A stretch of DNA of 64,000 nt from Eupeodes corollae (Eukaryota > Arthropoda > Insecta > Diptera > Syrphidae), in assembly GCF_945859685.1 (NCBI RefSeq), contig NC_079148.1, positions 140,737,133 to 140,801,132 of the forward strand, given 5' to 3'. Shown piece by piece: positions 12,481 to 24,120 of this stretch. Positions within the stretch are counted from its first letter, which is position 1; every line of letters begins with the position of its first letter. The notes below the pieces were generated by a model. That model searched no databases. It saw only the letters and a list, made by a program, of their open reading frames with translations, and had not been told where the DNA came from. A program made the position numbers and the translations under genes.

Positions 12481-13339
12481 AGGGTGATATTTTAGCTATT
12501 ATCTTTTTGGCAACAATGGTTTAAACAGCTGACGCACGTGTCGTGCTTTGTTTTACTGTCAACCATCTTCAGTCTTTAAATCGTCTTACAAACGAAGAGC
12601 TCTTGCAATTTTATTATAAAAATTCTTGCTCTGTTAGGAAAGTTCATCGCGCGCTTCTTCCACTTTTTTACCGAATAATTGTATTCAGCGACGAAGCTCA
12701 TTTTAGGCTCAATGGGTACGTTAATAAGCAGAATTGTTGATTTTGGAGTGAATATCAGCCAGAAACAATGCATCCAGAAAAGTCACAGTTTGGTGCGGTT
12801 TATGGGCTGGTATCATCATTGGAACATACTTCTTCAAAGATGATATGAATAGTAACTTAACAGTGGATGGTGACCGCTACCGTGAGATAATATCCAACTT
12901 TTTTTGCCCAAAATGCAAGAGCTTGTCTTGCATGACATGTGGTTTCAACAAAACGGTGCCACATGCCACACAGCACCCGCAACAATGGACTTATTGAGAG
13001 GAGAGTTCGGTGAAAATCTCATTTCACGTTCGGGACCGGTCAATTGGCCGCCTAAATCGTGCGGTTTAACGCCCTTAGACTATTTTTTGTGGGTCTAGTT
13101 TTAGCTCATGTCTATTAATAAAGCCCACTTCAATTGACGGATTGGAAGAGAAGATTGAAGCATTTATTCGTGAGATACCGTCCGAAATGCGGATTTACCA
13201 TTTGAGGCTCAGTCAAGGTCAACATAAAATAATCCTTAAACATCAAATTATATGGACCATATAATTTCATGCATTTTTTGGAATTGTATGCATTTTTTTT
13301 TTTGAAAAACTTTCCTATAGCTTTTAAAAAATCACCCTT
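12481..13339 (+). mobile_element. mariner-like element, internally deleted (related to 22832-24120)
   Basis: The left end AGGGTGATATTTTAGCTAT and the right end, reversed, AAGGGTGATTTTTTAAAAGC form inverted repeats, each next to TA. Plus-strand coding starts near 12570 with LNRLTNEELLQFYYKNSCSV and joins in frame, after about 10 more codons, to YRIIVFSDEAHFRLNGYVNK (first catalytic Asp). The helix-turn-helix part between them is missing. A stop then follows KQNC (12739) and frameshifts occur near 12770 and 12910. The third block DMWFQQNGATCHTA (near 12940) has Asn where sister copies have the second catalytic Asp. The block SCGLTPLDYFLW (13057-13090) has Gly at the third Asp. The element is inactive. 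Confidence 0.85.
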
Positions 13340-13344
13340 TATAT

Positions 13345-15880
13345 ACTTTTGTATGCATACTAAATAAAGTATTTACTGTACATCTTGCCTTTTACAACTA
13401 CTACTTGCATTTACTTTTACTTTTTACTAGAAGTAAGTGCTTCATTTTTGCCCTAATGTTAGAAGTAGAAACAAATCCTTACGACTTATTCATGATTTTT
13501 AATTTAGTTTTCCTTTTTTGATCACATCAGACATGATTTCTTTTTTTCAAAAGGCATAATGCTAATGCGTAATCGATAGATTTGTACATTTAACAGTTGA
13601 TCCAAATGGGTTAATGTAAATAATAACCCAGTCATTACAGTTGATGAAATTCTTTGATCATTAGGGCGGAAAAAATCATTTGCAAAACCAAAACAAAAAA
13701 AAAGGAACTAAAACAGAAAAAGTTAGAAACGCCTCTAATATATGAAATGAACTGAAGGCAATTAAGTAGAACTAAGCTGATGACGTTCAAAGCAACAAAA
13801 AAAGAACGCCTAAAGGTCAAATGGTGAATTATTCTTTGATGAAATCAATCAATCGACCATATTTCATTTTTCCCACCGCTACCCCCTTATAGATATAATG
13901 CACCTCTCTTCGATAAAGTTTGTATACTCAACTAAGATATTATCAGATAATAATCAATAAAGTCATAATTTATCGGATGGTGTGTTGCTTCAGTGTTCAG
14001 TGTTCATGTTCAATCTAAAAACAGAGAGTCCTTTTCCTTAATGAATAATGCATCGTCTGTACTGCTATGTTGTTGATTATTGTTATGTTTATTATTGTTT
14101 GGTTATTAAGGATGAAAGCGAGATTCGTGTTTGTTTGTTTTATTTCTACGAACTTGCACATAAGTTGCGTGGGATGTCGTCTGTGGAGGTAATGGAAGTG
14201 TAGGGTAAACGTTGTAATGTCTTGAGCAGAAGAAGGCGGTAGCACAAGACTGATAGCGCGCACCATCGTCACCATCGTTGTCGTCGTCCTAGTCGTCCTC
14301 GTCGTAAGACAAATGGGACGCGAACGTGACTGATAAATTCCTGTGATTAATGTTATATATTTGTGGACTGAAAGTCGATATTGTATACTTAAATTCTTCT
14401 TCTTCTTTTTCTGTGGTAGGTGTTCTGCCGGTTGCCTTTTCGAAGGACTATCTACGAAGGACTATTTATACGAATGTTTGTTAAGTGTAATGATTTCTTG
14501 ACATGATTCTTCTTCCTGAATCAGCAAACTTTTGCTTTAATTATACAAATATACATATACACACTCGTAGATAATAAGCAAAAAGGCACTTAATATATTT
14601 ATTTGTGTTGTTGTAGACTTGTGGAGAAGATAGGTATGTGATTTGAAATTTTTGGCCTTAAAGGAAATAATTAAGAAAAGTGCCAACTATTTTAATGAAA
14701 CACCGTCACCGACATCGTCATCGCTCCGCGCCAGAAATTGGGCATAAAAGACACGTGTTATAGAAGCATATATGAGTGTATAATGTGTAATAATAATAAT
14801 AATTTATGTTGTTTTTTGAGATATTTTCGTGATTTGAAGTAATAGACATTTTAGGGCTTATATCTTATTTTAATGTGAAGAATATCGTCACAGATATTTG
14901 AAAGCAGTAATCATAAATAATTTTGGAAATGATAAAAGGACATAAGAGGTGCGAGAATTGGTACTTGAAGAATATATTCCGAAATGTGTTTACCATTGGG
15001 AAACTTAAAGATAATATATTTTTTTTAAGAAAATGTCATTTCAAAAACTTTGAAAAGTATGTACGTAATCAATAATCGAAGATTAAGCCGTATTTTTTCC
15101 GAGATACTTGAGAGGTTGAAACCATTTGAAGTTTGAAATTTTTAGTAGGATTTTATTAGATTTTCTAGAAAAAACTGTTGATAATTGTTAACAATAATAT
15201 TTTGTAAAATATGAAATAGTTTTGCAGTCAATAACTTTGTTTATTCTGAATATATAAGAGTTGTACATTTTTAAAATATCAATCCAATTTTTTTTTAAAA
15301 TTTGATTAGATGTTAAAAGGTTTTCCTTTGTACCATAGTTCAAAATATTTATTTATATTTTTCGTTCATTGTTTGAGGTGATAAATACTTTTGTCCAGTC
15401 TTTTTGATTTATAAAATTTCATATGATGTTACAATGTAGGTACAGTATTAACTTTGATTGAAATCGTTAGAACGTTTTTTGACATTATTTTTATATTACA
15501 CCTTATTAATTTTATTTTTTTTTTTAAATAATGAAATGTTTGATTTTCATTTCGTTTAAAAATGTGTTTGAGCTATCAAATTTCGAAAAAGTTTCATATT
15601 TATTAAAAAAATAAAAAAAAATTAGAAACAAAATTTTATAAAAATCTATCTGGCCTTTTTGGAGAAAATACACAAATTTTCCAGTTTTGTTTAAAAAATT
15701 CGTTATTTTACGTTTATAGAAATGAAAAAAAACTGCTGAATATGAATTTGCTTTAAAGCTTAACTTTAAAGTTTGAACTCAATATACCCAAAAATTATTG
15801 GGTCGATGAGAGTGAAAACTGACAGTCATAAAGATGGACGGAATCTCTGGATTACAATGTCTAGTTCAATACTTGTCATA
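13345..15880. other. non-coding stretch with trinucleotide-rich patch
   Basis: No gene is recognised. Around 14015-14330 and 14700-14745 the base composition is less AT-rich, with GTC/GTCCTC and CATCG words, unlike the surroundings. This could be a promoter or 5' UTR region, but no splice-supported coding exon was found. The 86-codon minus frame at 14275-14015 is low complexity and not called. The part at 15290-15425 resembles the repeat at 1127-1260. Confidence 0.4.
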
Positions 15881-15888
15881 GTAATTCT

Positions 15889-16617
15889 AGGGATTGGATT
15901 TGACATCCCGGTTTTTATATTCCTGTTTCTTAAAATCCCTTAAATCCCGTTTTTATAATCCTGCTTTTTGTAATGCCGCTTTTTGTAATCCCGTTTCTCA
16001 TAATACCGTTTTTTTATCTAGATTATACAATCAAAACTAGTTGTTTAATTTTTAAAATCGTGCGATTGTTTAAAATAAAACAAGTAGTTTTGATTCCGAA
16101 ATCGAAATTAGAAAATTAAAAATTATAAATTATAAATTAGATATTTTTGAGATTCATTTTATTGTAAAATAAAAAGTAAAGTAGTATTCTTTTAAAACAA
16201 AATCAAATCAATTAACAAAGTCAGCGATTGTGGTAAGATCGTTATCGAGAGGTAGATTTGTAGAAGGATGCATACTGTTTGAGCAAGAGTTAATATTGTT
16301 AACACAAATTAATGTTTGTGTACAGTAAAAACAGAACAAATTACGATATTATATTTTAGTCAAGTTATTTAACATAAAAACATTTGACTCCTATGTTTAT
16401 TTTGTTCAATGCACGTATTTTGTAAAAAAAAGCGGGATTGTTTGGATTTGACAGGATTTTAAGAAGTGGGATTTTAAATGATCCAGATTTTGAATAAGCG
16501 GGATTTTAAAAGGATATTTCAAAAAATCCCCAATTTAAAAGACGGAATTTTAAAACTTTTTTTCGGGATTTATTAAAAACCAGATTTTAAAAAAGCGGGA
16601 TTCCGATACGCTCCCTA
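15889..16617. repeat. fold-back-like element with arms of short CCCG-type repeats
   Basis: The left arm (15889-16015) is a run of diverged ~18-22 bp units built on AATCCCGTTTTT. The right arm (16425-16617) is a run of the inverse unit, AAAGCGGGATTTTA. The outer ends, TAGGGA on the left and TCCCTA on the right, are inverted. The roughly 400 bp centre has no coding similarity. Arms made of tandem direct repeats in inverted orientation fit a fold-back or hAT-like non-autonomous transposon. A clean target-site duplication was not seen. Confidence 0.65.
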
Positions 16618-16629
16618 TTTCTAGAAAAG

Positions 16630-17145
16630 TCATTGGTTGACTGTGTTGCTTAGGATATCTGAAAGCTACTGACATTTTTGTAACTCATATATAATGTCTC
16701 TTCTGCTGGGATGAATAATAATTCATCTAAACATCATACAATGAAATATTAAGATTTTGAGCCAAATCAATAAACCGTATGAACACACAATTTTTCGTTA
16801 AAAGGTGGTTGGTTATTGCCAACTCATAGCACTGTTAGCCCTGACAGTATTTTAAAATCTTGACAATCGTCTGAAGTTAGCTTAAAAGTTGACTTAGACA
16901 TTGAAGTAACACCCAGAAAAGAGAGTAGAAGAGTAGTGTCGTCAACGTTTACAGCTTTAAATGTTCTTGTTTGACATATAAAATCGTCTTTTTTGTAACC
17001 CCACTCAGACATATCGATGTTTTCAATCGGAAGTCTTGGAAAGTTGATTTAAAATATTGCCTGTAATTAGTCTATTGTTGTAGTAATCACAATGTTTTAT
17101 GAATACAGGTACTAAACTTAAAGTTAACCAACCGAATCCAACCGA
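16630..17145. other. no feature seen
   Basis: A 62-codon minus frame at 17012-16824 has no recognisable similarity. Otherwise this is AT-rich sequence. Confidence 0.4.
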
Positions 17146-17147
17146 AT

Positions 17148-17700
17148 TTATTTATCGGCTCCGAAATGACATTTCTTAATTTTTTTATATAAAGAGTACG
17201 CCAAATAACTTTTTTTTGAAAATGCTATAGAAACATCAAATGAATCTTCGGCTGTGTGGCACGTAGCGCCGTCCTGTTGAAACCAAATGTTGTCAACTTC
17301 CTCCTCTTCATTTTTTGTGAACAAAAATTCGTTCAACAGGTTGATTGACTGGAACGGCAACTCCTTTCTGATTTTCGAACAAAATTGGCCCAATTATGCC
17401 TCTGGACCAAAATCCGCACCAAACAATGACTCGTTTTGGGTGTATGCGTGCGGGTTTTTGGTTCAGCAATGCGATAATTTTGCTTGCTTACATACCTGCT
17501 AAGATCAAAATGAACTTCATCTGAAAAGATGATTTTTTTGGCAAAATCGCGTATCTAAGCGTTGTTCAAGCATATACACAACCATATTCGTACAGCAGAA
17601 GGATAAAACTAATTGTCTGTCAAATCAGACATCAGCGGACCCTATATTAGTCGCTGCTTCTGTTTTTTACTTCGCAGCAATATCTGTCTGTATATAACTT
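17148..17700 (-). pseudogene. mariner-like transposase relic
   Basis: The minus strand carries, near 17535-17480, a diverged counterpart of the DEAHFWLNGYVNKQNC block. It is followed in shifted frames by a counterpart of the VWCGLYAGG region (about 17440) and then VDNIWFQQDGATCHTA (17310-17262), the second catalytic Asp block. The frame continues to about 17150 without a recognisable third-Asp block. Frameshifts are frequent and terminal repeats were not identified. It is the same broad family as 22832-24120 but more diverged. Confidence 0.7.
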
Positions 17701-18119
17701 ACGGATTCAAAAGTAAGTACGTCCTCAACATACATAGTTAAACGAATCGAGGAGGCGCAAAAAGATTTCAACACTTCTGTTTCTTTTTAAACACCTTTTC
17801 ATTAAGGATTTTTAGCAAACAGTCTATTTTTTTGTCTCTTCTTTCTTAAGAACTCTAATCTAATACAATATAGATGCATTTTTAGAATTGTTTTACTCTT
17901 TAAGTAAATTTTGCATGTACCAAATAGTTGCCGAAGTGCCTTTAAACTCAAATTTATTTGTATTTTCTGGACCGAGCTGAAATTGTTTATACTTTGTAAA
18001 GTTTTCCATAAGTTTGGAAAATGGGAAACAATTTTTTAAATAACATAAATCTTACTGAATATTTTGACATCTTATTATCATAATAGCTTCGAAAGCTGAA
18101 ACATAACAATTGGAAAAAC

Positions 18120-18600
18120 TATCATTGATATCTGGGTCCTAATTCATACAAATTGACAGATTATAATTCCACTAATTTGTGACACTTGTCTGTCAAGTCT
18201 GTGTTTCATAAAACATTGAAAGGTGACAAATTTTTCAGAAAAATGTATTGACAAATTTTGGATGACAATTTTTTATATGCTGATACATTTGGTGGGTCAA
18301 TTTTAATTTTACAAATTGTAATTAATGAAAAAACTTTAAAACACCTTATTGTATTGCTCTTAACGTGCACCAATTTTCAATAAAATATATTCATACATTT
18401 TACATTTCTTTTTTGGAAAATTTCTGACAATTGTAAAAATTCATTGTCATGACAATTTCTTTATGAAACAAAAACATGACAATTGTCGGGTATTTTCATA
18501 TAACTTTGCCACATTGTCACATTGTTTATGGAACCGATGTAAGCAATAGTCAAATTAACAAATTGTCACCTGTCATCTATCACAATTGTTGTGTTTTATT
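18120..18600. repeat. palindromic AT-rich repeat with GACAATTGTC motifs, probable MITE
   Basis: ACAATTGT, ATTGTCATGACAAT (a perfect 14-bp palindrome near 18441) and GTGACAAATT-type words recur many times. Blocks such as TTTCATAAAACATTG on the left and TTTATGAAACAAAAACATG on the right are inverted relative to each other. No coding sequence. The right side runs into copy 2 of repeat family R. Boundaries are uncertain. Confidence 0.45.
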
Positions 18601-19370
18601 GGAAAATTTCACCATAGTATAGTAGGATCTTACACGAATAACAAAAACAATATCTGTAGTATGAATACTACTGATAAAAGTTAAAGTAGAATCTTACTAC
18701 GGATGGGTTTTTGATATTTATACGAATCTCGAATGGATCTTATATAATTTCGTTCTCAAATGTTGGTACGATTGATATTGCATTCGTATGTCGATGGCTG
18801 TATTCGTTGAGTAGTTGTGCATTTGGAATCATATGTTTTCCATTGGGGAAAAAATCAATCTGTTAGTGTTAATATTACTTGGTTTTGTTAAAGAAAATGA
18901 ACACAAACATGTGAATAAGCAGACCATAACGCATTATTTCCAACCCCTCCACACAGGTTTTTCTTAGCAAATTTTGACTTCGACTGCGATTCCTGCCCTG
19001 AATCGATTCGAATCAATCTCATTTTAACTCGATTCAGGTATATATAGAATTGAGGCGAGCTTCAAGTTCCCTTCAACACCACATGTTAATGTAGTAGTGT
19101 ACAAACAAACCCCCTCTTTGAAGCAATTGTTAAATTAACATTTTTTTATAGAATTTCAATCTCCAGATGTTTCCTTAACATTCCTTTTTAAAAATTCTCC
19201 ATTTTATTAGTTTTAGTTAGTTTTTGTTTGCTAACTCAATTTTAACTTTTGATTTTTACAAAACTTTCTTGTATTTGTTTTTTCATAGATCTTCTTTTAG
19301 TTGTACAAATTTTCAAATACAAAACTCTGGTTACTGGCTATGCGTTTTCTTGGCAATTTTCTAATACACT
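18583..19370 (-). repeat. orphan ~1 kb repeat family R, copy 2 (inverted)
   Basis: Read in reverse, this copy matches the blocks of copies 1 (10960-11992) and 3 (46455-47540). These include the GGTCTGCTTATTC-type block near 18920 and the GAAGCGAG/AATCGAGTT blocks near 18990-19090. It lacks the segment carrying KIIKFCYVSTKGL that copies 1 and 3 share, but has the AACAGATTGATTTT segment that copy 1 lacks. Copies 1 and 2 therefore look like different internal deletions of a longer form close to copy 3. Confidence 0.7.
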
Positions 19371-19521
19371 ATTTTTAGAATTTTAGAATATGAAGATACG
19401 CTTTAAATTCTAAACTTTAGCAAAACACTTAATTTTTATCATGTATTATTTAAAAAGTATATTTTGTGAGGAAAAATTAACATAAATAAAGCACCAAATA
19501 ATTCCTTTAATAGAGGTCATT

Positions 19522-19745
19522 GCAGTACCCAATAGTCATGATGGTTAGTGCGTTGGACTGTGATGCCAGAGGTCTTGGGTTCGATTCCTGCCTTTGCCAT
19601 CTAAAGTCTTTTTACGGGTACTGCCTCTTGAGAAGAATTGACAAATTCTCCAAGAGTAACTCTTGTCATGAAAAAGTGCTTTCTCAAATTATCCGTTCGG
19701 TTCCCAACGGACTGTTGCCCCATCCAAGAGATCATTGCAAGATAA
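19522..19745 (+). repeat. tRNA-derived SINE, family S1, copy with good promoter boxes
   Basis: The head contains an A-box-like TGGTTAGTGCG (19542-19552) and a B-box GGTTCGATTCC (19578-19588), the internal RNA polymerase III promoter of tRNA genes. The body has the family block AATTGACAAATTCTCCAAGAG and TCTTGTCATGAAAAA shared with copies near 26695, 35067, 35245 and 43334. It is not a tRNA gene because no cloverleaf closes around the boxes. Confidence 0.75.
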
Positions 19746-19804
19746 AATTAGAATTTAATTTTGTAAGGAATCATAAAAACAGGCAAGACCACAGACGCAT
19801 TTAA

Positions 19805-21590
19805 AAAAGTTCCTAAGTCTAAAGTAATACATATGTATGTATATTCAAAATAAGCAGTTATACCCAGGGTCAGTTTGATAGATGAACAATCCTTCCTCCT
19901 TCTGTTCCCTAAGCACAACAAAGCAGTGTGAATTTTATCTTCGTTATATTTATATAGTTTTGATTTTTCATTCCAATATTACCATAAACTTAAGTGCAAG
20001 TAAACTCAATACCCCATACAAATATTGAAAGAAAATAATAAATCTGCTTCGTCATTTTGCCAATCCCACATCAATTATACATTTTTCTTATTATTATTGA
20101 TTTAAGATCTTGAAAAAAAGTCTTGACAATTGTATACAATGCACGTTGAATAACAAAAATATACAAAAACTAATTAGTTTGAATTTTAATTTATTCACGA
20201 GCACTCTTGAGAGTTATTTACATAAATCGTATTATTAAATTGACTTTTTCGAATAATTCAGAATTCAGAATAGGCATCAACAGATTTTAGACTAAACTGG
20301 TCAACAAATAAAAATCTTTTTGTTTAACTTTTTAAGACCAAATAACTCGTAATTTATAACAGAGATAAAAAAGTTCTATTTAAATTGAAATATCTATTTA
20401 CAAAATGTACTTAAATCTCGCACCACACTTCTCGCTATGAAATCAATCCGAAGTTCATTTACAAAACAATTGCTTACAAAGTAGGATTTACTTTGTTTTT
20501 TAATTGTAAATCAATGCTTTGTGCAAAAAGTAGACATCAGCTCAAAATAACAAAATTATGCACATATCCAAATAGGTGTAATGAATATAACAATAAATAC
20601 CTTTTGGTGTGTTTTACAATTTCAAGTTAAACTAAAATTGTTCATTGATTATTCTCGTCTTTGTTAAATTGCGCATTTATATTCAAATAACGAGATGTAA
20701 TCAAATGCACAATCAAAAATTCAAACCCATTGTCTGGCTGTGATAACTATTTATACTGGAAAACTGAAGATGATACGATGTTTTATATAGACTTTTATAA
20801 ACACATCACAAAAACGAGCGAGCGAAGTACTATTTCTGATATAGATATATAAAAATAAATTGCATCACCTTCAACTGGGTCTTTTAATTCTAATTTAAAT
20901 TAAGAGTGTAGATTGCTTATAAGTTTAAATAAATTGGATTCATTTTGTGGAGGAGGTTGATTATAAAGTAGTGCAAATTACATACATTCATACGAATCAA
21001 AAGAATTAAATTTGTATGCAGTTGTATCATCATCATCAGAAACATCATCAATACAAAATTTGTTTTTATGAATCTTTCGAGACATTAAAGTGTGACTTTT
21101 GCAATACGAATTCTTCTAAGACCCACATCACTAAATTATTTAAAATATTCTTCAACAAAAATTGGTGTAAGATTACTTCGCTACATTTCCATATATCGAT
21201 CAATCATAAAATATCTTTTTTGATTGCCTCAAAATTGTAAAACAAACTTTTTGCTTTTCATTTCTGTCTTTCGTTTTCCTCCCCTCTTTTTGCCACCATA
21301 TCGAAAATTGCTTTAAACAATAAATATATTTTCTCCTTCAAAAGAACATTTATTTTTCTCTATATTTAGAAATTGCATATTAAAAATTCAAAATTTTCAT
21401 TTTTTTTCTTACCAAGCTTTTCTCAAATTTATACTTATAATAAAATGTAAGACTTTAATATTTTTTGTTGTCGTTGCGAAAATGCACACATTAAAAATAA
21501 TTAAATTTTACCTACTTTAAAATAAGAGTTGTTCATATATACATACATGCATATAACTTTTACCTTGTACATATCTAATATGCCATTTTT
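19805..21590. other. AT-rich stretch, no feature seen
   Basis: No coding similarity was seen on either strand. Short frames such as 21016-21240 are His/Lys-rich low complexity. If the exon at 21594 is real, this is its upstream intron. Confidence 0.4.
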
Positions 21591-21593
21591 TAG

Positions 21594-21719
21594 GGATATA
21601 AAAAGAAACCCTTCTCAGACAATTCATTTCGATATCCTTTAATGCTGGTTGGACCATCCAAGCAGCTGAGAGAGATAACTGTTGGAAGTGCTAGGAAAAA
21701 GTTTCCAAAGAAAAAAGAC
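21594..21719 (+). CDS. putative 42-codon internal exon, possibly of the sulfotransferase
   Basis: A frame open for the whole interval is bounded by an acceptor (pyrimidine tract then TTTTTTAG, last base 21593) and a donor (GAC then GTAAAT, GT at 21720). It encodes 42 residues beginning GYKKKPFSDNSFRYP and ending ARKKFPKKKD, a basic, compositionally normal peptide in an otherwise stop-dense region. It ends in phase 0, and the next plausible host exon on the same strand (44460) also starts in phase 0. I therefore infer, without proof, that it precedes the sulfotransferase exons as part of the lumenal stem. I do not recognise a domain in it. It could instead belong to an unrelated gene or be chance. 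Confidence 0.45.
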
Positions 21720-22494
21720 GTAAATATTCATTATTTATTTAAAAACAAAAATACTTAATACAAGTTCACTCTATAAAATGTACAATAAGAAAATAAAATT
21801 AGCTATGATATACATATGTATATTTTTTGTTTAAAGTTTGCTTAGAAATAGTATGAGTTTTCCATTAAAAGTTGGATAAAACATAATGATTGCCTTTTTT
21901 TTGGTTTGTTCGGTTGATATTTATTTTTACTCTGGTTTGATTATACTTTTCTTAGTTTGATCGATTTTTATGTTCAGTATATAGTATGAGTGCTTATTTA
22001 TTTTATCAAGAATAAGAAATATTTTTAAAATGTTGCCCTTTGTACAAATGAATATGACAAAAAGTTATAAAAAATTAGTTCCATATTTATTTCATAAAAA
22101 AGTACGTGTACTCCCTAGAGGTCCCCTTTAAATTTTCTGTTTTGTGCAAATATTTTTAAAGTGATTGCGAAGAAAACAAATAAGTTTAAGCAAATATTTA
22201 ACAGTAGGATAGAATTTGAACTGTGGAGTAGACAACATTCGTGGAAAATATGAATACCCCACTTCAAAAGGAAACAGCTTGATTTTTAAAGCTATGAAAT
22301 TTGTTTTTTGGTAATATTTTTTAAAAAGGATTAGAATTCATAAGATAATACCGAAATTCTATTGATACAATATCAGCTAAAGTTATTGTTTATAAAGATT
22401 CGCCCCTTATTTGTTGTTTTTAATATTGGACCTTTTTTTGTGTGGAGAAGTTCATAACAATTTGTAATTTCTAAAAATATGGCTTATTTCCTGC

Positions 22495-22550
22495 ATCAAT
22501 AATATATAATAATATAATATATAATAAATAAATATATAATATAATAATAT
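22495..22550. repeat. TA-rich low-complexity tract
   Basis: A run of ATAATATAATA-type words immediately before the 5'-truncated LINE at 22552. Confidence 0.7.
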
Positions 22551-22831
22551 CTTTATCAAAAGATCTGAAAACTCCTGTCATGTCCAACTCTTCTTGTACA
22601 AATACAGAAGTTATTCACTGAGATTCTTAAAACTGCAACGCTACCATCATCTTTCAGAAAATCCTTTATATACCCACTGTTCAAGAAAGGAGACAGAAAT
22701 GTTGTGTCAAACTGTAGAGGACTTTCATTTCTCGATATGCTCTATAAGCTGTTTACTACAGTTCTCTTGAACAGACTGTCAGCTTGGTTAGAAAAAAAAC
22801 AACATCATCAACGAATTTAAAGCTGCATATA

Positions 22832-24120
22832 AACGGTGATTTTTTAAGAGCTTGAGAACTTTAAAAAAAAAAGGCATAAAATTTGCAAAATCTCATCGAA
22901 ACGTTAGATTGGTTCATGACATTTACTTTTTGAAGATAATTTCATTTAAATGTTGACCGCGGCTGCGTCTTAGGTGGTTTATTCGGAAAGTCCAATTTTG
23001 GGTAACTTTTTCGAGCATTTCGGCCGGAATAGCCCGAATTTCTTCGGAATGTTGTCTTCCAAAGCTGGAATAGTTGCTCGCTTATTTGTGTAGACTTTAG
23101 ACTTGACGTAGCCCCACAAAAAATAGTCTAAAGGCGTCAAATCGCATGATCTTGGTGGCCAACTTACCGGTCCATTCCTTGAGATGAATTGTTCTCCGAA
23201 GTTTTCCCTCAAAATGGCCATAGAATCGCGAGCTGTGTGGCATGTAGCGCCATCTTGTTGAAACCACATGTCAACCAAGTTCAGTTCTTCCATTTTTGGC
23301 AACAAAAAGTTTTTTAGCATTGAACGAAAGCGATCGCCATTCACCGTAACGTTGCGTCCAACAGCATCTTTGAAAAAATACGGTCCAATGATTCCACCAG
23401 CGTACAAACCACACCAAACAGTGCATTTTTCGGGATGCATGGGCAGTTCTTGAACGGCTTCTGGTTGCTCTTCACTCCAAATGCGGCAATTTTGCTTATT
23501 TACGTAGCCATTCAACCAGAAATGAGCCTCATCGCTGAACAAAATTTGTCGATAAAAAAGCGGATTTTCTGCCAACTTTTCTAGGGCCCATTCACTGAAA
23601 ATTCGACGTTGTGGCAGATCGTTCGGTTTCAGTTCTTGCACGAGCTGTATTTTATACGGTTTTACACCAAGATCTTTGCGTAAAATCTTCCATGTGGTCG
23701 AATAACATAAACCCAATTGCTGCGAACGGCGACGAATCGACATTTCACGGTCTTCAGCAACACTCTCAGAAACAGACGCAATATTCTCTTCTGTACGCAC
23801 TGTACGCATTCGTGTGGTTGGTTTAATGCCCAATAAAGTAAACTGAGGGCGAAACTTGGTCACAACCGCATTAATTGTTTGCTCACTTGGTCGATTATGT
23901 AGACCATAAATCGGACGTAAAGCGCGAAACACATTTCAAACCGAACACTGATTTTGGTAATAAAATTCAATGATTTGCAAGCGTTGCTCGTTAGTAAGTC
24001 TATTCATGATGAAATGTCAAAGCATACTGAGCATCTTTCTCTTTGACACCATGTCTGAAATCCCGCGTGATCTGTCAAATACTAATGCATGAAAATCCTA
24101 ACCTCAAAAAAATCACCCTT
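22832..24120 (-). mobile_element. mariner-like (IS630-Tc1-mariner) transposon, near-complete
   Basis: The ends are AACGGTGATTTTTTAAGAG on the left and AAGGGTGATTTTTTTGAGG on the right (reversed), flanked by TA at 22830-22831 and 24121-24122. Total length is 1289 bp. The element sits inside a LINE on the opposite strand. Its single gene is described separately. A shorter copy lies at 37334-38266 and relics at 12481, 17148, 43100, 49050 and 1895. Confidence 0.92.
22979..24006 (-). pseudogene. mariner-like transposase, one stop and one frameshift
   Basis: Coding begins at ATG 24006 with MNRLTNEQRLQIIEFYYQ, but codon 25 is TGA where the sister copy at 37334-38266 has CGA (Arg). The frame then runs 317 codons from 23932. 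It carries a helix-turn-helix region (residues about 45-90 of that frame), the catalytic Asp at 134 (LFSDEAHFWLNG), Asp 227 (DMWFQQDGATCHTA) and Asp 264 (SCDLTPLDYFLWG). There are 36 residues between the last two Asp, unlike the 34 of classical mariner. A 1-bp deletion near 23048, relative to the sister copy, alters the last ~25 residues. Transposases of this superfamily cut and paste DNA at TA sites. This copy is unlikely to make a full protein. Confidence 0.9.

Noticed and set aside
14015..14275. 86-codon minus-strand frame in a less AT-rich patch
   Set aside because: Composition reflects GTC/AAT trinucleotide runs. No domain, no flanking splice sites that I could support.
15889..16617. CRISPR-like repeat array
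   Set aside because: Units are diverged, have no uniform spacers, lie in inverted arms, and the genome is animal.
19542..19588. A functional tRNA gene, from A and B boxes
   Set aside because: The sequence between and around the boxes does not fold into a cloverleaf with a closed acceptor stem, and the unit is repeated as a SINE.
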